DNA of 64,000 nt from Hyphomicrobiales bacterium (GTDB lineage: Bacteria > Pseudomonadota > Alphaproteobacteria > Rhizobiales > Aestuariivirgaceae): contig JADJVV010000001.1 of the NCBI GenBank assembly GCA_016710435.1, positions 248,001 through 312,000 on the forward strand, in the 5' to 3' direction. Position numbers and translations under genes: made by a program. Below, piece after piece: positions 42,871 to 51,513 of this stretch (its first letter is position 1; each line of letters begins with the position of its first letter). The notes under the pieces were generated by a model. It made no database searches. It had not been told where the DNA came from and worked only from the letters and a program-made list of their open reading frames with translations.

Positions 42871-43521
42871 ATGCCTTTTCAGGTTCTCGATCTCATTCTT
42901 CTCGGTATCATGCTGATTTCGGGGCTACTGGCCCTGATGCGCGGCTTCACCCGCGAGGTTCTGTCGTTGATTTCCTGGGGCCTCGCCGCCGTGGCGGCCT
43001 GGTTTGCCTTCCAGAAAAAGCCGGGTTTTGACCTCGTCCTGCCCTACGTGAACAACGACAAGATCGCCCAGGCCGTGATCGCGGCGACAGCCTTCATCCT
43101 GGTGCTCATCATCGTCTCCATCATCAGCGTCAAGATTTCGGATTCGGTTGTGGAATCATCCGTCGGCGCCTTCGACCGCACCCTCGGCTTCATCTATGGC
43201 ATCGGCCGCGGCCTTGTCCTCGTGGCCATCGCCTACATGTTTTACTCCTGGGCCAATCCGCCCGACAAGCACGAGGACTGGATCCGCAACGCCCAGACCC
43301 TGCCGCTGATCCAGACCGTGAGCAACATGCTGATCAGCCTCATGCCGCCCGACATCGCCGACACGCTCACCAAGACCGCGCTGCCCACCAATCCTGAAGC
43401 GCCGGTGACGCCCGATGGCGGCACGTTGAACAACGGCCAGCAGCAGGGCCTCGACAACCTCATCGACGGTGCCACCACCACCAACCCGCCCGCCATGGGC
43501 GGCAGCGGTTCCGACCAGTGA
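42871..43521 (+). CDS. cvpA: CvpA-family membrane protein
   Basis: 216 residues with four hydrophobic helices: VLDLILLGIMLISGLLALMRGFTREVLSLISWG (in part) at the N-terminus and a GAFDRTLGFIYGIGRGLVLV segment, both CvpA signatures. The C-terminus is a soluble Pro/Gly/Asn tail. In many proteobacteria cvpA precedes purF, as here. Its role in envelope homeostasis is only partly known. Confidence 0.9.
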   Translation: MPFQVLDLILLGIMLISGLLALMRGFTREVLSLISWGLAAVAAWFAFQKKPGFDLVLPYVNNDKIAQAVIAATAFILVLIIVSIISVKISDSVVESSVGAFDRTLGFIYGIGRGLVLVAIAYMFYSWANPPDKHEDWIRNAQTLPLIQTVSNMLISLMPPDIADTLTKTALPTNPEAPVTPDGGTLNNGQQQGLDNLIDGATTTNPPAMGGSGSDQ

Positions 43522-43531
43522 GACCCCGCAC

Positions 43532-44992
43532 ATGATGCCGACTGACGAACTTGAGCTTGATGGCGACACGCTGCGCGAAGAGTGCGGCGTGTTCGGAATT
43601 TATGGCCACGCCGATGCGGCGGCACTCACGGCCCTTGGCCTGCATGCCCTGCAGCACCGCGGCCAGGAAGCCGCCGGCATCGTCACCTTTGATGGCAACC
43701 GTTTCCACGCCGAACGCCGCATGGGCCTCGTCGGCGACCACTTCTCGACGCAGAAGGTGATCGACCGCCTGCGGGGCGACTCCGCCGTGGGCCACGTGCG
43801 CTATTCCACCACGGGCGAAACCATTCTCCGCAATGTGCAACCGCTCTTCGCCGAACTCGCTGCGGGCGGCCTTGCCGTCGCCCACAACGGCAACCTCACA
43901 AACGGCCTCACGCTGCGGCGCGAACTGATTGCGCAGGGTGCCATCTGCCAATCGACCTCCGACACCGAAGTGGTGCTGCACCTCGTCTCGCGCTCGCAAC
44001 GCGGCCGCATGATCGAGCGCTTCATTGATGCACTGCGCAGCGTGGAAGGCGCCTATGCCCTCGTCGCCCTCACCAACAAGAAACTCATCGGCGCGCGCGA
44101 TCCCCTCGGCATCCGCCCTCTCATGCTGGGCGAACTGAATGGCGCCTACATCCTCTGCTCGGAAACCTGCGCCCTCGACATCATCGGCGCGCGCTTCGTG
44201 CGCGAGATCGAGAACGGCGAAGTGGTGGTGATTTCGGAAGATGGCATCGAAAGCCACTGGCCCTTCCCGCGCCAGCCGGCCCGGCCCTGCATCTTCGAAT
44301 ACATCTATTTCTCCCGTCCCGATTCCGTGCTGGGCGGCCGCTCTGTCTATGATGTGCGCAAGAAGATGGGCAGACAACTGGCCCGTGAGGCCCCGGCGGA
44401 TGTGGATGTAGTCGTGCCCGTTCCGGACTCCGGCGTTCCCGCAGCCCTTGGTTATGCCCAGGAGCTGAACATCCCCTTCGAATTGGGCATCATCCGCAAT
44501 CACTACGTGGGCCGCACCTTCATCGAGCCGACACAGACCATCCGCTCGCTCGGTGTAAAGCTGAAGCATTCCGCCAACCGCTCGGTAGTGGCAGGCAAGC
44601 GCATCGTGCTGATCGATGATTCAGTGGTGCGCGGCACCACGTCGGTCAAGATCGTGCGCATGATGTACGAGGCTGGCGCCAAGGAAGTGCACATGCGGAT
44701 CGCCAGTCCGCCGATCACCCATCCGGATTTCTACGGCATCGACACACCGGAGCAGAAGTCGCTGCTTGCCGCCACGCACACGCTGGAAGAGATGCGCGCA
44801 TATATCGGCGTCACCTCGCTCGCCTTCATCTCCGTCGACGGCATCTACAAGGCCGCCGGTTACGAAGGCCGCAACAACGCCCAGCCGCAGTTCACCGATC
44901 ACTGCTTCACCGGCGAATATCCCACCCATCTCACGGATCACGTGGGCGAGGCCGCCAAGCAGCAGCTCTCCCTGCTGGCGGAAGCGGGCTGA
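43532..44992 (+). CDS. purF: Amidophosphoribosyltransferase
   Basis: 486 residues. First committed step of purine synthesis: PRPP plus glutamine to phosphoribosylamine. A short propeptide precedes the nucleophile Cys18 in REECGVFGIYG. The glutaminase domain includes HALQHRGQEAAGIV and GHVRYSTTG. The PRPP motif is RIVLIDDSVVRGTTS and SVYDVRKKMG is typical. It starts 11 bp after cvpA and is followed closely by an SDR gene. Confidence 0.97.
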   Translation: MMPTDELELDGDTLREECGVFGIYGHADAAALTALGLHALQHRGQEAAGIVTFDGNRFHAERRMGLVGDHFSTQKVIDRLRGDSAVGHVRYSTTGETILRNVQPLFAELAAGGLAVAHNGNLTNGLTLRRELIAQGAICQSTSDTEVVLHLVSRSQRGRMIERFIDALRSVEGAYALVALTNKKLIGARDPLGIRPLMLGELNGAYILCSETCALDIIGARFVREIENGEVVVISEDGIESHWPFPRQPARPCIFEYIYFSRPDSVLGGRSVYDVRKKMGRQLAREAPADVDVVVPVPDSGVPAALGYAQELNIPFELGIIRNHYVGRTFIEPTQTIRSLGVKLKHSANRSVVAGKRIVLIDDSVVRGTTSVKIVRMMYEAGAKEVHMRIASPPITHPDFYGIDTPEQKSLLAATHTLEEMRAYIGVTSLAFISVDGIYKAAGYEGRNNAQPQFTDHCFTGEYPTHLTDHVGEAAKQQLSLLAEAG

Positions 44993-44997
44993 CCCAT

Positions 44998-45729
44998 ATG
45001 ACCAAACGGCTGGACGGAAAGATCGCGCTCATCACCGGCGCTTCACGGGGCATCGGTTTCGAGACCGCTGTTCACCTGGCGCGCGAAGGCGCCCACATCA
45101 TCGCCACGGCGCGCACGCAGGGCGGCCTTGAGGAACTGGACGACGCCATCCGCGCCGCCGGCTCCACCGCCACCCTCGTGCCCCTCGACGTGCGCGATTA
45201 TGACGGCATCGACCGCCTCGGCGCTGCCATCTTCGAACGCTGGAAGAAGCTCGACATCTTCATCGGCAACGCCGGCTCCCTCGGCAAGCTCACGCCCATG
45301 GCCCATGTGGATCCCAAGGTCTGGGCGGAAGCCATGGATGTGAATGTCACTTCCAACTACCGCTTCCTCCGCTCGCTCGATCCCTTGTTCCGCAGTGCAG
45401 ACTGGGCGCGGGTGATCTTCGTTACCTCAGGCCTCGCCTTCAAGTGCACGCCCTACTGGGGCCCCTATTCCGTCGGCAAGGCAGCATTGGAAGCCATCAT
45501 GCGCACCTACGCGGGCGAGATGGCGACGACAAACGTGCGCACCAACTGCTTCTCGCCGGGAGCGACCCGCACCCGCATGCGCGCCACAGCCATGCCGGGT
45601 GAAGATCCCATGACGCTTCCCACGCCGGAAGAGGTCTCTCTGCAGATGATCGACATGTGCCTGCCCGCCTTCACCGACAACGGCGGCGTCTGGAAATACG
45701 ACGCCAAGGGCCTGTTCAAGCAGTTCTGA
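44998..45729 (+). CDS. Short-chain dehydrogenase/reductase
   Basis: 243 residues. NAD(P)-binding TGASRGIG, the NAG motif in IGNAGSLG, and the catalytic Ser-Tyr-Lys set (VTSGLAFKCTPYWGPYSVGKAAL). Asp in LVPLDVRDYD contacts the adenine. The substrate is unknown; this SDR is often found next to purF in Rhizobiales. It starts 5 bp after purF and ends 1 bp from the convergent der gene. Confidence 0.9.
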   Translation: MTKRLDGKIALITGASRGIGFETAVHLAREGAHIIATARTQGGLEELDDAIRAAGSTATLVPLDVRDYDGIDRLGAAIFERWKKLDIFIGNAGSLGKLTPMAHVDPKVWAEAMDVNVTSNYRFLRSLDPLFRSADWARVIFVTSGLAFKCTPYWGPYSVGKAALEAIMRTYAGEMATTNVRTNCFSPGATRTRMRATAMPGEDPMTLPTPEEVSLQMIDMCLPAFTDNGGVWKYDAKGLFKQF

Positions 45730-45730
45730 A

Positions 45731-47107
45731 CTATTTGTCTTCGTACGGATTCTTGCCGCCGCGCAGGGCGAAGCGGATGGGCACGCCGTCGAGGCCGAAA
45801 TCCGCGCGCAGGCCGTTCATCAGATAGCGCAGGTAGCTTTCCGGAAGTTTGTTGAGCTGGTTGCCGAAGATCGCAAACGTGGGCGGCCGAGCATTGGCCT
45901 GCGTGGCATAGCGGATCTTGATGCGGCGGCCCGAAGGTGCGGGCGGCGCGTTCCGTTCCAGCGCCCCTTCCAGCCAGCGGTTCAGCTTGCTCGTGGTCAC
46001 GCGCATGTTCCAGCGCCGGTCGGCATCGAACACGGCCTTCATCAGCTTGTCGGTACCGCGGCCCTGCTTGGCCGAGAGCGTCACCACGGGCACACCGCGG
46101 ATTTCCGGCAGCACGTCTTCCAGTTTGCTTTCGACTTCGCGGAGCGTGCCCGACTTGTCTTCCACGGCATCCCACTTGGAGAGGGCCAGCACCACGGCCC
46201 GTCCCTCGCGCCCGACGAGGTCGCACAGCGACAGGTCCTGCCGCTCGATCGGCAACGTGGCGTCGATCAGCACGACCACGCATTCGGCAAAGCGGATGGC
46301 GCGCAGGGCATCTGCCACGGAAAGTTTTTCGATCTTCTCATGCACGCGCGACTTCCGGCGAATGCCGGCTGTATCCCACAGCTTGATGGCGCGGCCCTTC
46401 CAGGACCAATCGCTGACGATGGCATCGCGCGTGATCCCGGCTTCCGGACCGGTGAGCATCCGGTCCTCGCCAAGAAGCGCATTGACCAGCGTGGACTTGC
46501 CTGCGTTGGGTTGGCCGATGATGGCGAGCTTCAGCGGACGCTTGCGCTCCTCGCCCTCTTCGCCTTCGTCCGCCACATCCACTTCACCGTCGTCCGCCTC
46601 GTCCTGCGCCTGCTTGCGCGCGAAGGGAACGAGTGCATCGTACAGGCCATCGAGGCCTTCGGCATGTTCGGCGGAAACGGCGAGCGGCTCGCCGAAACCA
46701 AGGCTGTTCGCTTCGCCCAGACCCGGCAGCGCCGCGCGGGACTCCGCCTTGTTGCCGACCAGGATGACGGGCTTCCCCAGCTTGCGGATGCGCTGGGCAA
46801 AATCACGGTCGGTCGGCGTCACGCCAGCACGCGCGTCGATCACCAGAAGGATCACATCGGCGAGCTTCGCGGCATCGACGCTCTGCGCGCTCATGCGCGC
46901 CGCCAGAGAGCCTTTCGCGGCATCGTCAAGACCGGCCGTATCGAAGATGCGGAAATGGAGGTTGCCCAGGCGGCCATCGCCCTCGCGGCGGTCACGGGTG
47001 ACGCCGGGCGTATCGTCGACGATGGCAATCTTCTGCCCCACAAGCCGGTTGAACAGCGTGGATTTGCCGACGTTCGGCCGTCCGAGAATGGCGACTGTGA
47101 AGCTCAT
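45731..47107 (-). CDS. der: Ribosome biogenesis GTPase Der (EngA)
   Basis: 458 residues with two G domains. The first has LGRPNVGKSTLFNRL and DDTPGVTRDRREGD; the second has IGQPNAGKSTLVNAL, EAGITRDA, DTAGIRRK and the SKWD specificity motif. A KH-like C-terminal domain ends in the usual basic tail. An acidic linker (DDGEVDVADEGEEGEE) joins them. ATG 47107 overlaps the stop of the upstream lipoprotein gene (TAATG). Confidence 0.96.
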   Translation of the reverse strand: MSFTVAILGRPNVGKSTLFNRLVGQKIAIVDDTPGVTRDRREGDGRLGNLHFRIFDTAGLDDAAKGSLAARMSAQSVDAAKLADVILLVIDARAGVTPTDRDFAQRIRKLGKPVILVGNKAESRAALPGLGEANSLGFGEPLAVSAEHAEGLDGLYDALVPFARKQAQDEADDGEVDVADEGEEGEERKRPLKLAIIGQPNAGKSTLVNALLGEDRMLTGPEAGITRDAIVSDWSWKGRAIKLWDTAGIRRKSRVHEKIEKLSVADALRAIRFAECVVVLIDATLPIERQDLSLCDLVGREGRAVVLALSKWDAVEDKSGTLREVESKLEDVLPEIRGVPVVTLSAKQGRGTDKLMKAVFDADRRWNMRVTTSKLNRWLEGALERNAPPAPSGRRIKIRYATQANARPPTFAIFGNQLNKLPESYLRYLMNGLRADFGLDGVPIRFALRGGKNPYEDK

Positions 47108-47424
47108 TAGCCGTCGTTGAAAATGCCCTTGTTGGTCCCGGCGGCCGGCGGCTCGACGCAATCGGGATCAACAGTGGGGTCGCAGGCCTCGCCCTTCTTG
47201 GGGGCGGGCGCAGGTGTTTCGGCCGGCGCGGGTGGCGGAGCAGCGCCTCCTGCCGGGGGTTCAAGGTCCTGGCTCTTGGCAGTGTACTGGTCCGGCGTGA
47301 GGATGTCCTCACGCTGGCCGGGCAGCACGGTGCCGTCGTTCTTGCCGGTCAGCTTCTTGAACGTGCTGCATCCACCAAGGACGATGGAGAGGGCAACGAC
47401 GGCAATGAGCGTACGGCTGTTCAT
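47107..47424 (-). CDS. Short Pro-rich lipoprotein in the bamB position
   Basis: 105 residues. Lipobox LGGCS directs lipid attachment near residue 17. The first part of the mature chain (STFKKLTGKNDGTVLPGQREDIL) resembles the N-terminal linker of alphaproteobacterial BamB, which has an LPG-x-R-x-x-V/I-L motif. The beta-propeller that should follow is absent; instead there is a Pro/Ala stretch (PPAGGAAPPPAPAETPAPA) and three cysteines (ACDPTVDPDCVEPP). It sits between the YfgM-like gene and der, where bamB usually is. It may be a remnant of BamB or a different lipoprotein. Overlap with der shows coupling. Confidence 0.7.
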   Translation of the reverse strand: MNSRTLIAVVALSIVLGGCSTFKKLTGKNDGTVLPGQREDILTPDQYTAKSQDLEPPAGGAAPPPAPAETPAPAPKKGEACDPTVDPDCVEPPAAGTNKGIFNDG

Positions 47425-47432
47425 GGTGGCGG

Positions 47433-48089
47433 TCACGTCTTGGGCAGGTTGGGTGCAATGAGTTGCACCATCACCTGGGCGCGCTGGCGCATCGCCGGCG
47501 GTGTTTCCGGATCGGCGAAGATCGCATTCATGTAGCGGTCCGCCATGACGAAGTCGCCGGTGCGATAGGCCGCGAGGCCGAAGATCTCGCGCGCCTGGTT
47601 GCGCCATACTTCGCTGTCCTTGTCGAACCTGCCAAGGCGGCCCAGCAGTTCATCCGGCTTGGCCGTATCGACGAGCAGGTAGCCGGCGCGAATGCGCGCC
47701 ACGTCGGCGAGCAGCGGATCAATGGCCGGGTCTGCGGCAATGGCATCATAGGCGGCGACAGCCTTCTCGGCGTCACCCTTCTCGGCGAGAACGGACGCTT
47801 CCTGCAGGCGGGCCAGCTGGCCGTAGCCCTGGTGGTTCACGGCCTTCAGGGCCGAGAGCGCGTCCTCGAACTTGCCTTCGCCAGCCTTCTTGACGGCTTC
47901 GCTGTAGACAATGGCCGCGGCTTCCGATTGCGTCTGCTGGTAATACTGCCAGCCCTTGAAGGCGGCGACTGCAACCACGACAAGCACGGCAAAAACTGTG
48001 AAAAGGTTGCCGAAGCGGTCCCAGAGTTTCTTGTATTCATCCCGGCGGACTTCTTCGTCCACTTCCCGGATCAGAGATTCATCTGTCAC
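47433..48089 (-). CDS. YfgM-like membrane-anchored TPR protein
   Basis: 218 residues. A cytoplasmic N-terminus (EVDEEVRRDEYKKLWDRFG) and one transmembrane helix (FTVFAVLVVVAVAAFKGWQYY) are followed by TPR-like repeats in the periplasm (AEKGDAEKAVAAYDAIAADP). YfgM proteins chaperone envelope proteins near the SecYEG translocon and are encoded beside bamB and der. The start is GTG 48089. It lies 8 bp before the short lipoprotein gene. Confidence 0.85.
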   Translation of the reverse strand: MTDESLIREVDEEVRRDEYKKLWDRFGNLFTVFAVLVVVAVAAFKGWQYYQQTQSEAAAIVYSEAVKKAGEGKFEDALSALKAVNHQGYGQLARLQEASVLAEKGDAEKAVAAYDAIAADPAIDPLLADVARIRAGYLLVDTAKPDELLGRLGRFDKDSEVWRNQAREIFGLAAYRTGDFVMADRYMNAIFADPETPPAMRQRAQVMVQLIAPNLPKT

Positions 48090-48165
48090 GATACCCGCGC
48101 CTCATGCTGTTGGGTGGACGCGTAAACGAGCCAGACGGCCAAATCAAGGCATATCCCCCGAGGGG

Positions 48166-49554
48166 TCAGGTCACCTTGAAGGCCCCGATCAGCCCCGCAT
48201 CGCTGCGCTCGGCGATCAGGCTCTGGATGGCCCAGGGTCCGGGATTGCCCGCCACCATCAACAACTTGGCCACGGCATTTCCCGCCACCACAGCCGTGTC
48301 GCGCCACGGCGCATCCTCCACCGGCTTGCCGTCCTGCTCGATCACCCGCCACACATGCCCGTGGACGTGCAGCGGCTGGAGAAAGCCCGTCTTGTTGTCG
48401 ACGGTGAGAACCAACGCCTCCCCTTGCTTGGCCTCGAACAGGAACGGACCGCCGAGCCCCGCCACACCGTTCACGGCCCAGGCGAGGCCCTTCTCCAGAA
48501 GCTGCCGCAGGTCGAGCGTTGCATCCCCGACGCGCGCCGACTGCAAGCCGCCCTTTTCGCCGCCCGCGAGTTCCAGCGTCACGGCGCGCGGCTCACCCTC
48601 CGGCACGGGGGGCAGCGGATTGTCCGGCAGTTTGAAATTCTCCGGCAATCCTTCCCCCGCCTTGCCCGAGGCCACCAGAAAGGCGACTTCCACCACGTCT
48701 TCCTGAAGGTCCAGCGAGATCACGCCCTGTTCCAGGATGTTTGCAATAACCATGTCCATGCGCTGCCCCGGTGCCAGGGCGAGCGCTTCCAGCCCCGGAG
48801 CGCGCGGTGGCACGGGCTGGCCATCCTCGGCGACGATCATCACATCAACGTTCTTGAGCTGCAGGGAAATGGTACGCGTGTTGCAGACGTTGAGCACCCT
48901 GAGCCGCGTCGGCCTGGAGCGGTCAACATCGATGCGCGGCTTGTAGGCGCCGTTCACGGTGAACCAGTTGCCCATGCGGCCCTGCCCGATCGCGGCATCC
49001 AGGGCGCCGAAGGACTGATCCATCTTGCCACCGCCATCGAGAATCCAGTCGTCGATGATGATGGGGATATCAACGAAAGGCGCCGCCGGAGTTGCCTCCT
49101 CCACGATCAGCATGCCCGTGAGTCCCATGTCGCGCTGGCGCGAGGCATCGACCAGTGGTCCGAACCAGAAGGTGCCCGCATCCGGCGGCGTGAACACGAT
49201 CTCCATGCTGCCGTCGGTGCCGGACGGTACGGCGACCGTCATCATGTCGGAAGGTCCGCGCACGCCGAACAGGTGCAGCCACAGGTCCTGCTCCAGCGTG
49301 TTGATGGCGCGGAAACGAAATTCTGAGCCCTGCTTTGCCCGCAGGATCGGCAGCTTCTCCGGGGTGCGGAAACGCCAAACATCCGTGGGCGGAACATCTG
49401 GCCCCATGAGGAACGCGGTTGCCTTTTCGGCCGAAAGGAATGGACCCGCCGCAGCCGGGACCGCAGCTTCCTCTGCCTGCACGCGCCGCATGCCGGCTGT
49501 AACGATTGCCGCAGTCGCAAGCACATGCCGCCGGTTGGGCCGCCAGTTGTCCAT
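48166..49554 (-). CDS. Multicopper-oxidase-fold protein lacking most copper ligands (SufI/FtsP-like)
   Basis: 462 residues. A Tat signal (RPNRRHVLATAAIVTAG) leads to three cupredoxin-like domains. In active oxidases four His-rich motifs bind copper. Here the first reads LWLHLFGVRG in place of HWHG, the second FWFGPLVDASRQRDMG in place of HSH, the third PLHVHGHVW keeps two His, and the last PWAIQSLIAERSDAG lacks the HCH motif and its Cys. A Cu-dependent oxidase activity is therefore unlikely. It may act like SufI/FtsP, which is a copper-free MCO relative in cell division. panB follows upstream on the same strand. Confidence 0.8.
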   Translation of the reverse strand: MDNWRPNRRHVLATAAIVTAGMRRVQAEEAAVPAAAGPFLSAEKATAFLMGPDVPPTDVWRFRTPEKLPILRAKQGSEFRFRAINTLEQDLWLHLFGVRGPSDMMTVAVPSGTDGSMEIVFTPPDAGTFWFGPLVDASRQRDMGLTGMLIVEEATPAAPFVDIPIIIDDWILDGGGKMDQSFGALDAAIGQGRMGNWFTVNGAYKPRIDVDRSRPTRLRVLNVCNTRTISLQLKNVDVMIVAEDGQPVPPRAPGLEALALAPGQRMDMVIANILEQGVISLDLQEDVVEVAFLVASGKAGEGLPENFKLPDNPLPPVPEGEPRAVTLELAGGEKGGLQSARVGDATLDLRQLLEKGLAWAVNGVAGLGGPFLFEAKQGEALVLTVDNKTGFLQPLHVHGHVWRVIEQDGKPVEDAPWRDTAVVAGNAVAKLLMVAGNPGPWAIQSLIAERSDAGLIGAFKVT

Positions 49555-49607
49555 GGCCCCATGATAGGCTGATTCTCGTCTTTTTCGTGAAGGCCGGAAG
49601 CGGAGCC

Positions 49608-50426
49608 TTACTCCTTGACGGCGTAGGTGTTCTCGTTGCCGGGGAAAGCGCGGCTGCGCACGTCTTCGGCATACATGCCGATGGCGCGGTCAATCGCTTC
49701 ACCGATCTTGCCGAATTCCTTGACGAAGCGCGGCACCCGCGGGCTGAGGCCCAGCATGTCTTCCATCACGAGGATCTGGCCGTCACAGGAAGCCGAGGCA
49801 CCGATGCCGATCGTCGGAATGTCGACCTGCTTGGTGATCCTGGCCGCCAGCGGTTCTGCCACCGCCTCCAGCACCACGGCAAAGGCACCCGCCTCCGCCA
49901 CCACGCGGGCATCTTCCTCGATCGCGGCCCACTCCTCCACCTTGCGGCCCTGCGCCTTGAAAGCGCCCAGCACATTGATGGACTGCGGCGTCAGGCCCAC
50001 ATGCGCCATCACGGGAACGCCGCGCTCCGTGAGGAATCGGATGGTCTCGGCCATGCGCTTTCCGCCTTCCAGCTTGATCGCACCGCATTCGGTGTCCTTC
50101 ACCACGCGCGCCGCATTGCGGAACGCCTGCGCCGGGCTCTCCTCATACGAGCCGAAGGGCATGTCCACGACGACGAGCGCCTTCTTGGCGCCGCGCATGA
50201 CCGCGCGCCCGTGCATGATCATCAGTTCGAGCGGCACCGGCAGCGTCGATTCAAACCCGTGCATCACCATGCCGAGTGAGTCGCCCACCAGGAGGAAATC
50301 CACATGCTTGTCGGCAATCGCCGCCGTGTGGGCATGATACGAGGTGAGAGAGACGATGGGCGCGCCACCCTTGCGGGCGCGAATATCGGGGGCCGTGGTC
50401 CGCTTCTGCGGTGTGTGCTGGGACAT
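49608..50426 (-). CDS. panB: 3-methyl-2-oxobutanoate hydroxymethyltransferase
   Basis: 272 residues. It makes ketopantoate for pantothenate/CoA synthesis. The family motifs are all seen: VSLTSYHAHTAAIAD, VDFLLVGDSLGMVMHGF, AIKLEGGKRMAETI, VMAHVGLTPQSINVLGAF, and the catalytic Glu in VLEAVAEPLA with IPTIGIGASASCDGQ. panC is not in the window. Confidence 0.96.
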   Translation of the reverse strand: MSQHTPQKRTTAPDIRARKGGAPIVSLTSYHAHTAAIADKHVDFLLVGDSLGMVMHGFESTLPVPLELMIMHGRAVMRGAKKALVVVDMPFGSYEESPAQAFRNAARVVKDTECGAIKLEGGKRMAETIRFLTERGVPVMAHVGLTPQSINVLGAFKAQGRKVEEWAAIEEDARVVAEAGAFAVVLEAVAEPLAARITKQVDIPTIGIGASASCDGQILVMEDMLGLSPRVPRFVKEFGKIGEAIDRAIGMYAEDVRSRAFPGNENTYAVKE

Positions 50427-50449
50427 GATGGCCCACCTTAACGCGGAGC

Positions 50450-50947
50450 CTATTCCCCCGGCAAGACAACCTTCTTGCGCTCGCTGGGCTGCGTCAGGAC
50501 CTGAACATGGTCACCGATGGAGATCCCGCCGCCGGTCAGCACCTTGCAGATAACGCCGCCCCGCCAGTCGGACGACAGCGCCAGGCGCAATCCGGGGAAG
50601 GCATCCTCCATGCGGCTGCACGGCGTCGTTTCCCGCATCACTTGCACGAGGCAATCACCCAGCCCGAGGATGGCACCGGGGCCGCGCGGCAGCTTCAACC
50701 CCTGCACCAGCACGTTGGCGCGGCGGCCTGTCCACGGAACATCAGGCGGGCCTGCGGGTCCTGCGAGATCAAGCAGTGCCGCCTGCCAGTCCTCCACCGC
50801 CAGGATGGTGAGATGCCGGTCCGGAAACTTGCGGCCCTTGCAATCTCCCAGCACACCGATATCAGGCGTGAGAACCGCGACCTGCATTTCCTCCATCGGC
50901 AACCGGCTTTCGGCGCGGCGAGCCAGTCCGATGATCCTGCCTCTCAC
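50450..50947 (-). CDS. MOSC-domain protein
   Basis: 165 residues with the MOSC plan: GVLGDCKGRKFPDRHLTILAVEDW, then VLVQGLKLPRGPGAILGLGDCLVQV, and RGGVICKVLTGGGISIGDHV. MOSC domains carry sulfur or molybdenum cofactor in sulfur transfer or amidoxime reduction; small stand-alone members are often of unknown role. The start GTG overlaps the stop of the NnrU gene before it (GTGA), so the three genes are coupled. Confidence 0.85.
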   Translation of the reverse strand: MRGRIIGLARRAESRLPMEEMQVAVLTPDIGVLGDCKGRKFPDRHLTILAVEDWQAALLDLAGPAGPPDVPWTGRRANVLVQGLKLPRGPGAILGLGDCLVQVMRETTPCSRMEDAFPGLRLALSSDWRGGVICKVLTGGGISIGDHVQVLTQPSERKKVVLPGE

Positions 50948-51513
50948 GGTCCGAAACTCGACAGGTCGATGACGGGAACGCCGATGATGACGCCATGCAA
51001 CTGAGCCATCAGCCCATAGAGCGCGATGCCCATCAGGACGGAGAACAGATTATGCCCGCCGCGCTCCACCAAAGGCTCGCGCTGTGTGAGTCGCGAGGCC
51101 AGGAAGGCATGCAGCAGGGCTGCCGCAGCGAGGCCGATGATGAAGACCACCCGGGTCGCCTCGCCATTGGCCAGCAAATGTCCCGTCGCCCAGAAGCAGA
51201 CCGCGATGGCCATGGGATAGCGCACGGCATTCCGCCACGACCCGCGGCCGATGAAGATGCCGATGAAGATGAAGGCCACCAGCGTGAAGAGGAAATTGGC
51301 ATGCCGCCCCCACACGGGCGGGTCATAGAAGAATCCCGGCTCCGCATGCCGCATGGCCCAGATGCAGAGCACCAGCAGCACGAGCGAGGTGAGGCCGTAG
51401 ATGGCGCCATAGGATTTGCCGAGCCGCCGCTGCACGGCAGCCTTGGCACGCGGAATGGCGGGAACGATATGCGCCACGGTGAAGGCAATGAGAAGAAGGA
51501 CAAGAAGCGTCAT
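50944..51513 (-). CDS. NnrU-family membrane protein (second copy)
   Basis: 189 residues with five or six hydrophobic helices. It has the NnrU plan: FTVAHIVPAIPRAKAAVQRRLG near the start, WGRHANFLFTLVAFIFIG, YPMAIAVCFWATGHLLANGE. NnrU was found with nitrite/NO reduction genes under NnrR control and may serve NO metabolism. The start overlaps the previous stop (TGATG). Confidence 0.9.
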   Translation of the reverse strand: MTLLVLLLIAFTVAHIVPAIPRAKAAVQRRLGKSYGAIYGLTSLVLLVLCIWAMRHAEPGFFYDPPVWGRHANFLFTLVAFIFIGIFIGRGSWRNAVRYPMAIAVCFWATGHLLANGEATRVVFIIGLAAAALLHAFLASRLTQREPLVERGGHNLFSVLMGIALYGLMAQLHGVIIGVPVIDLSSFGP

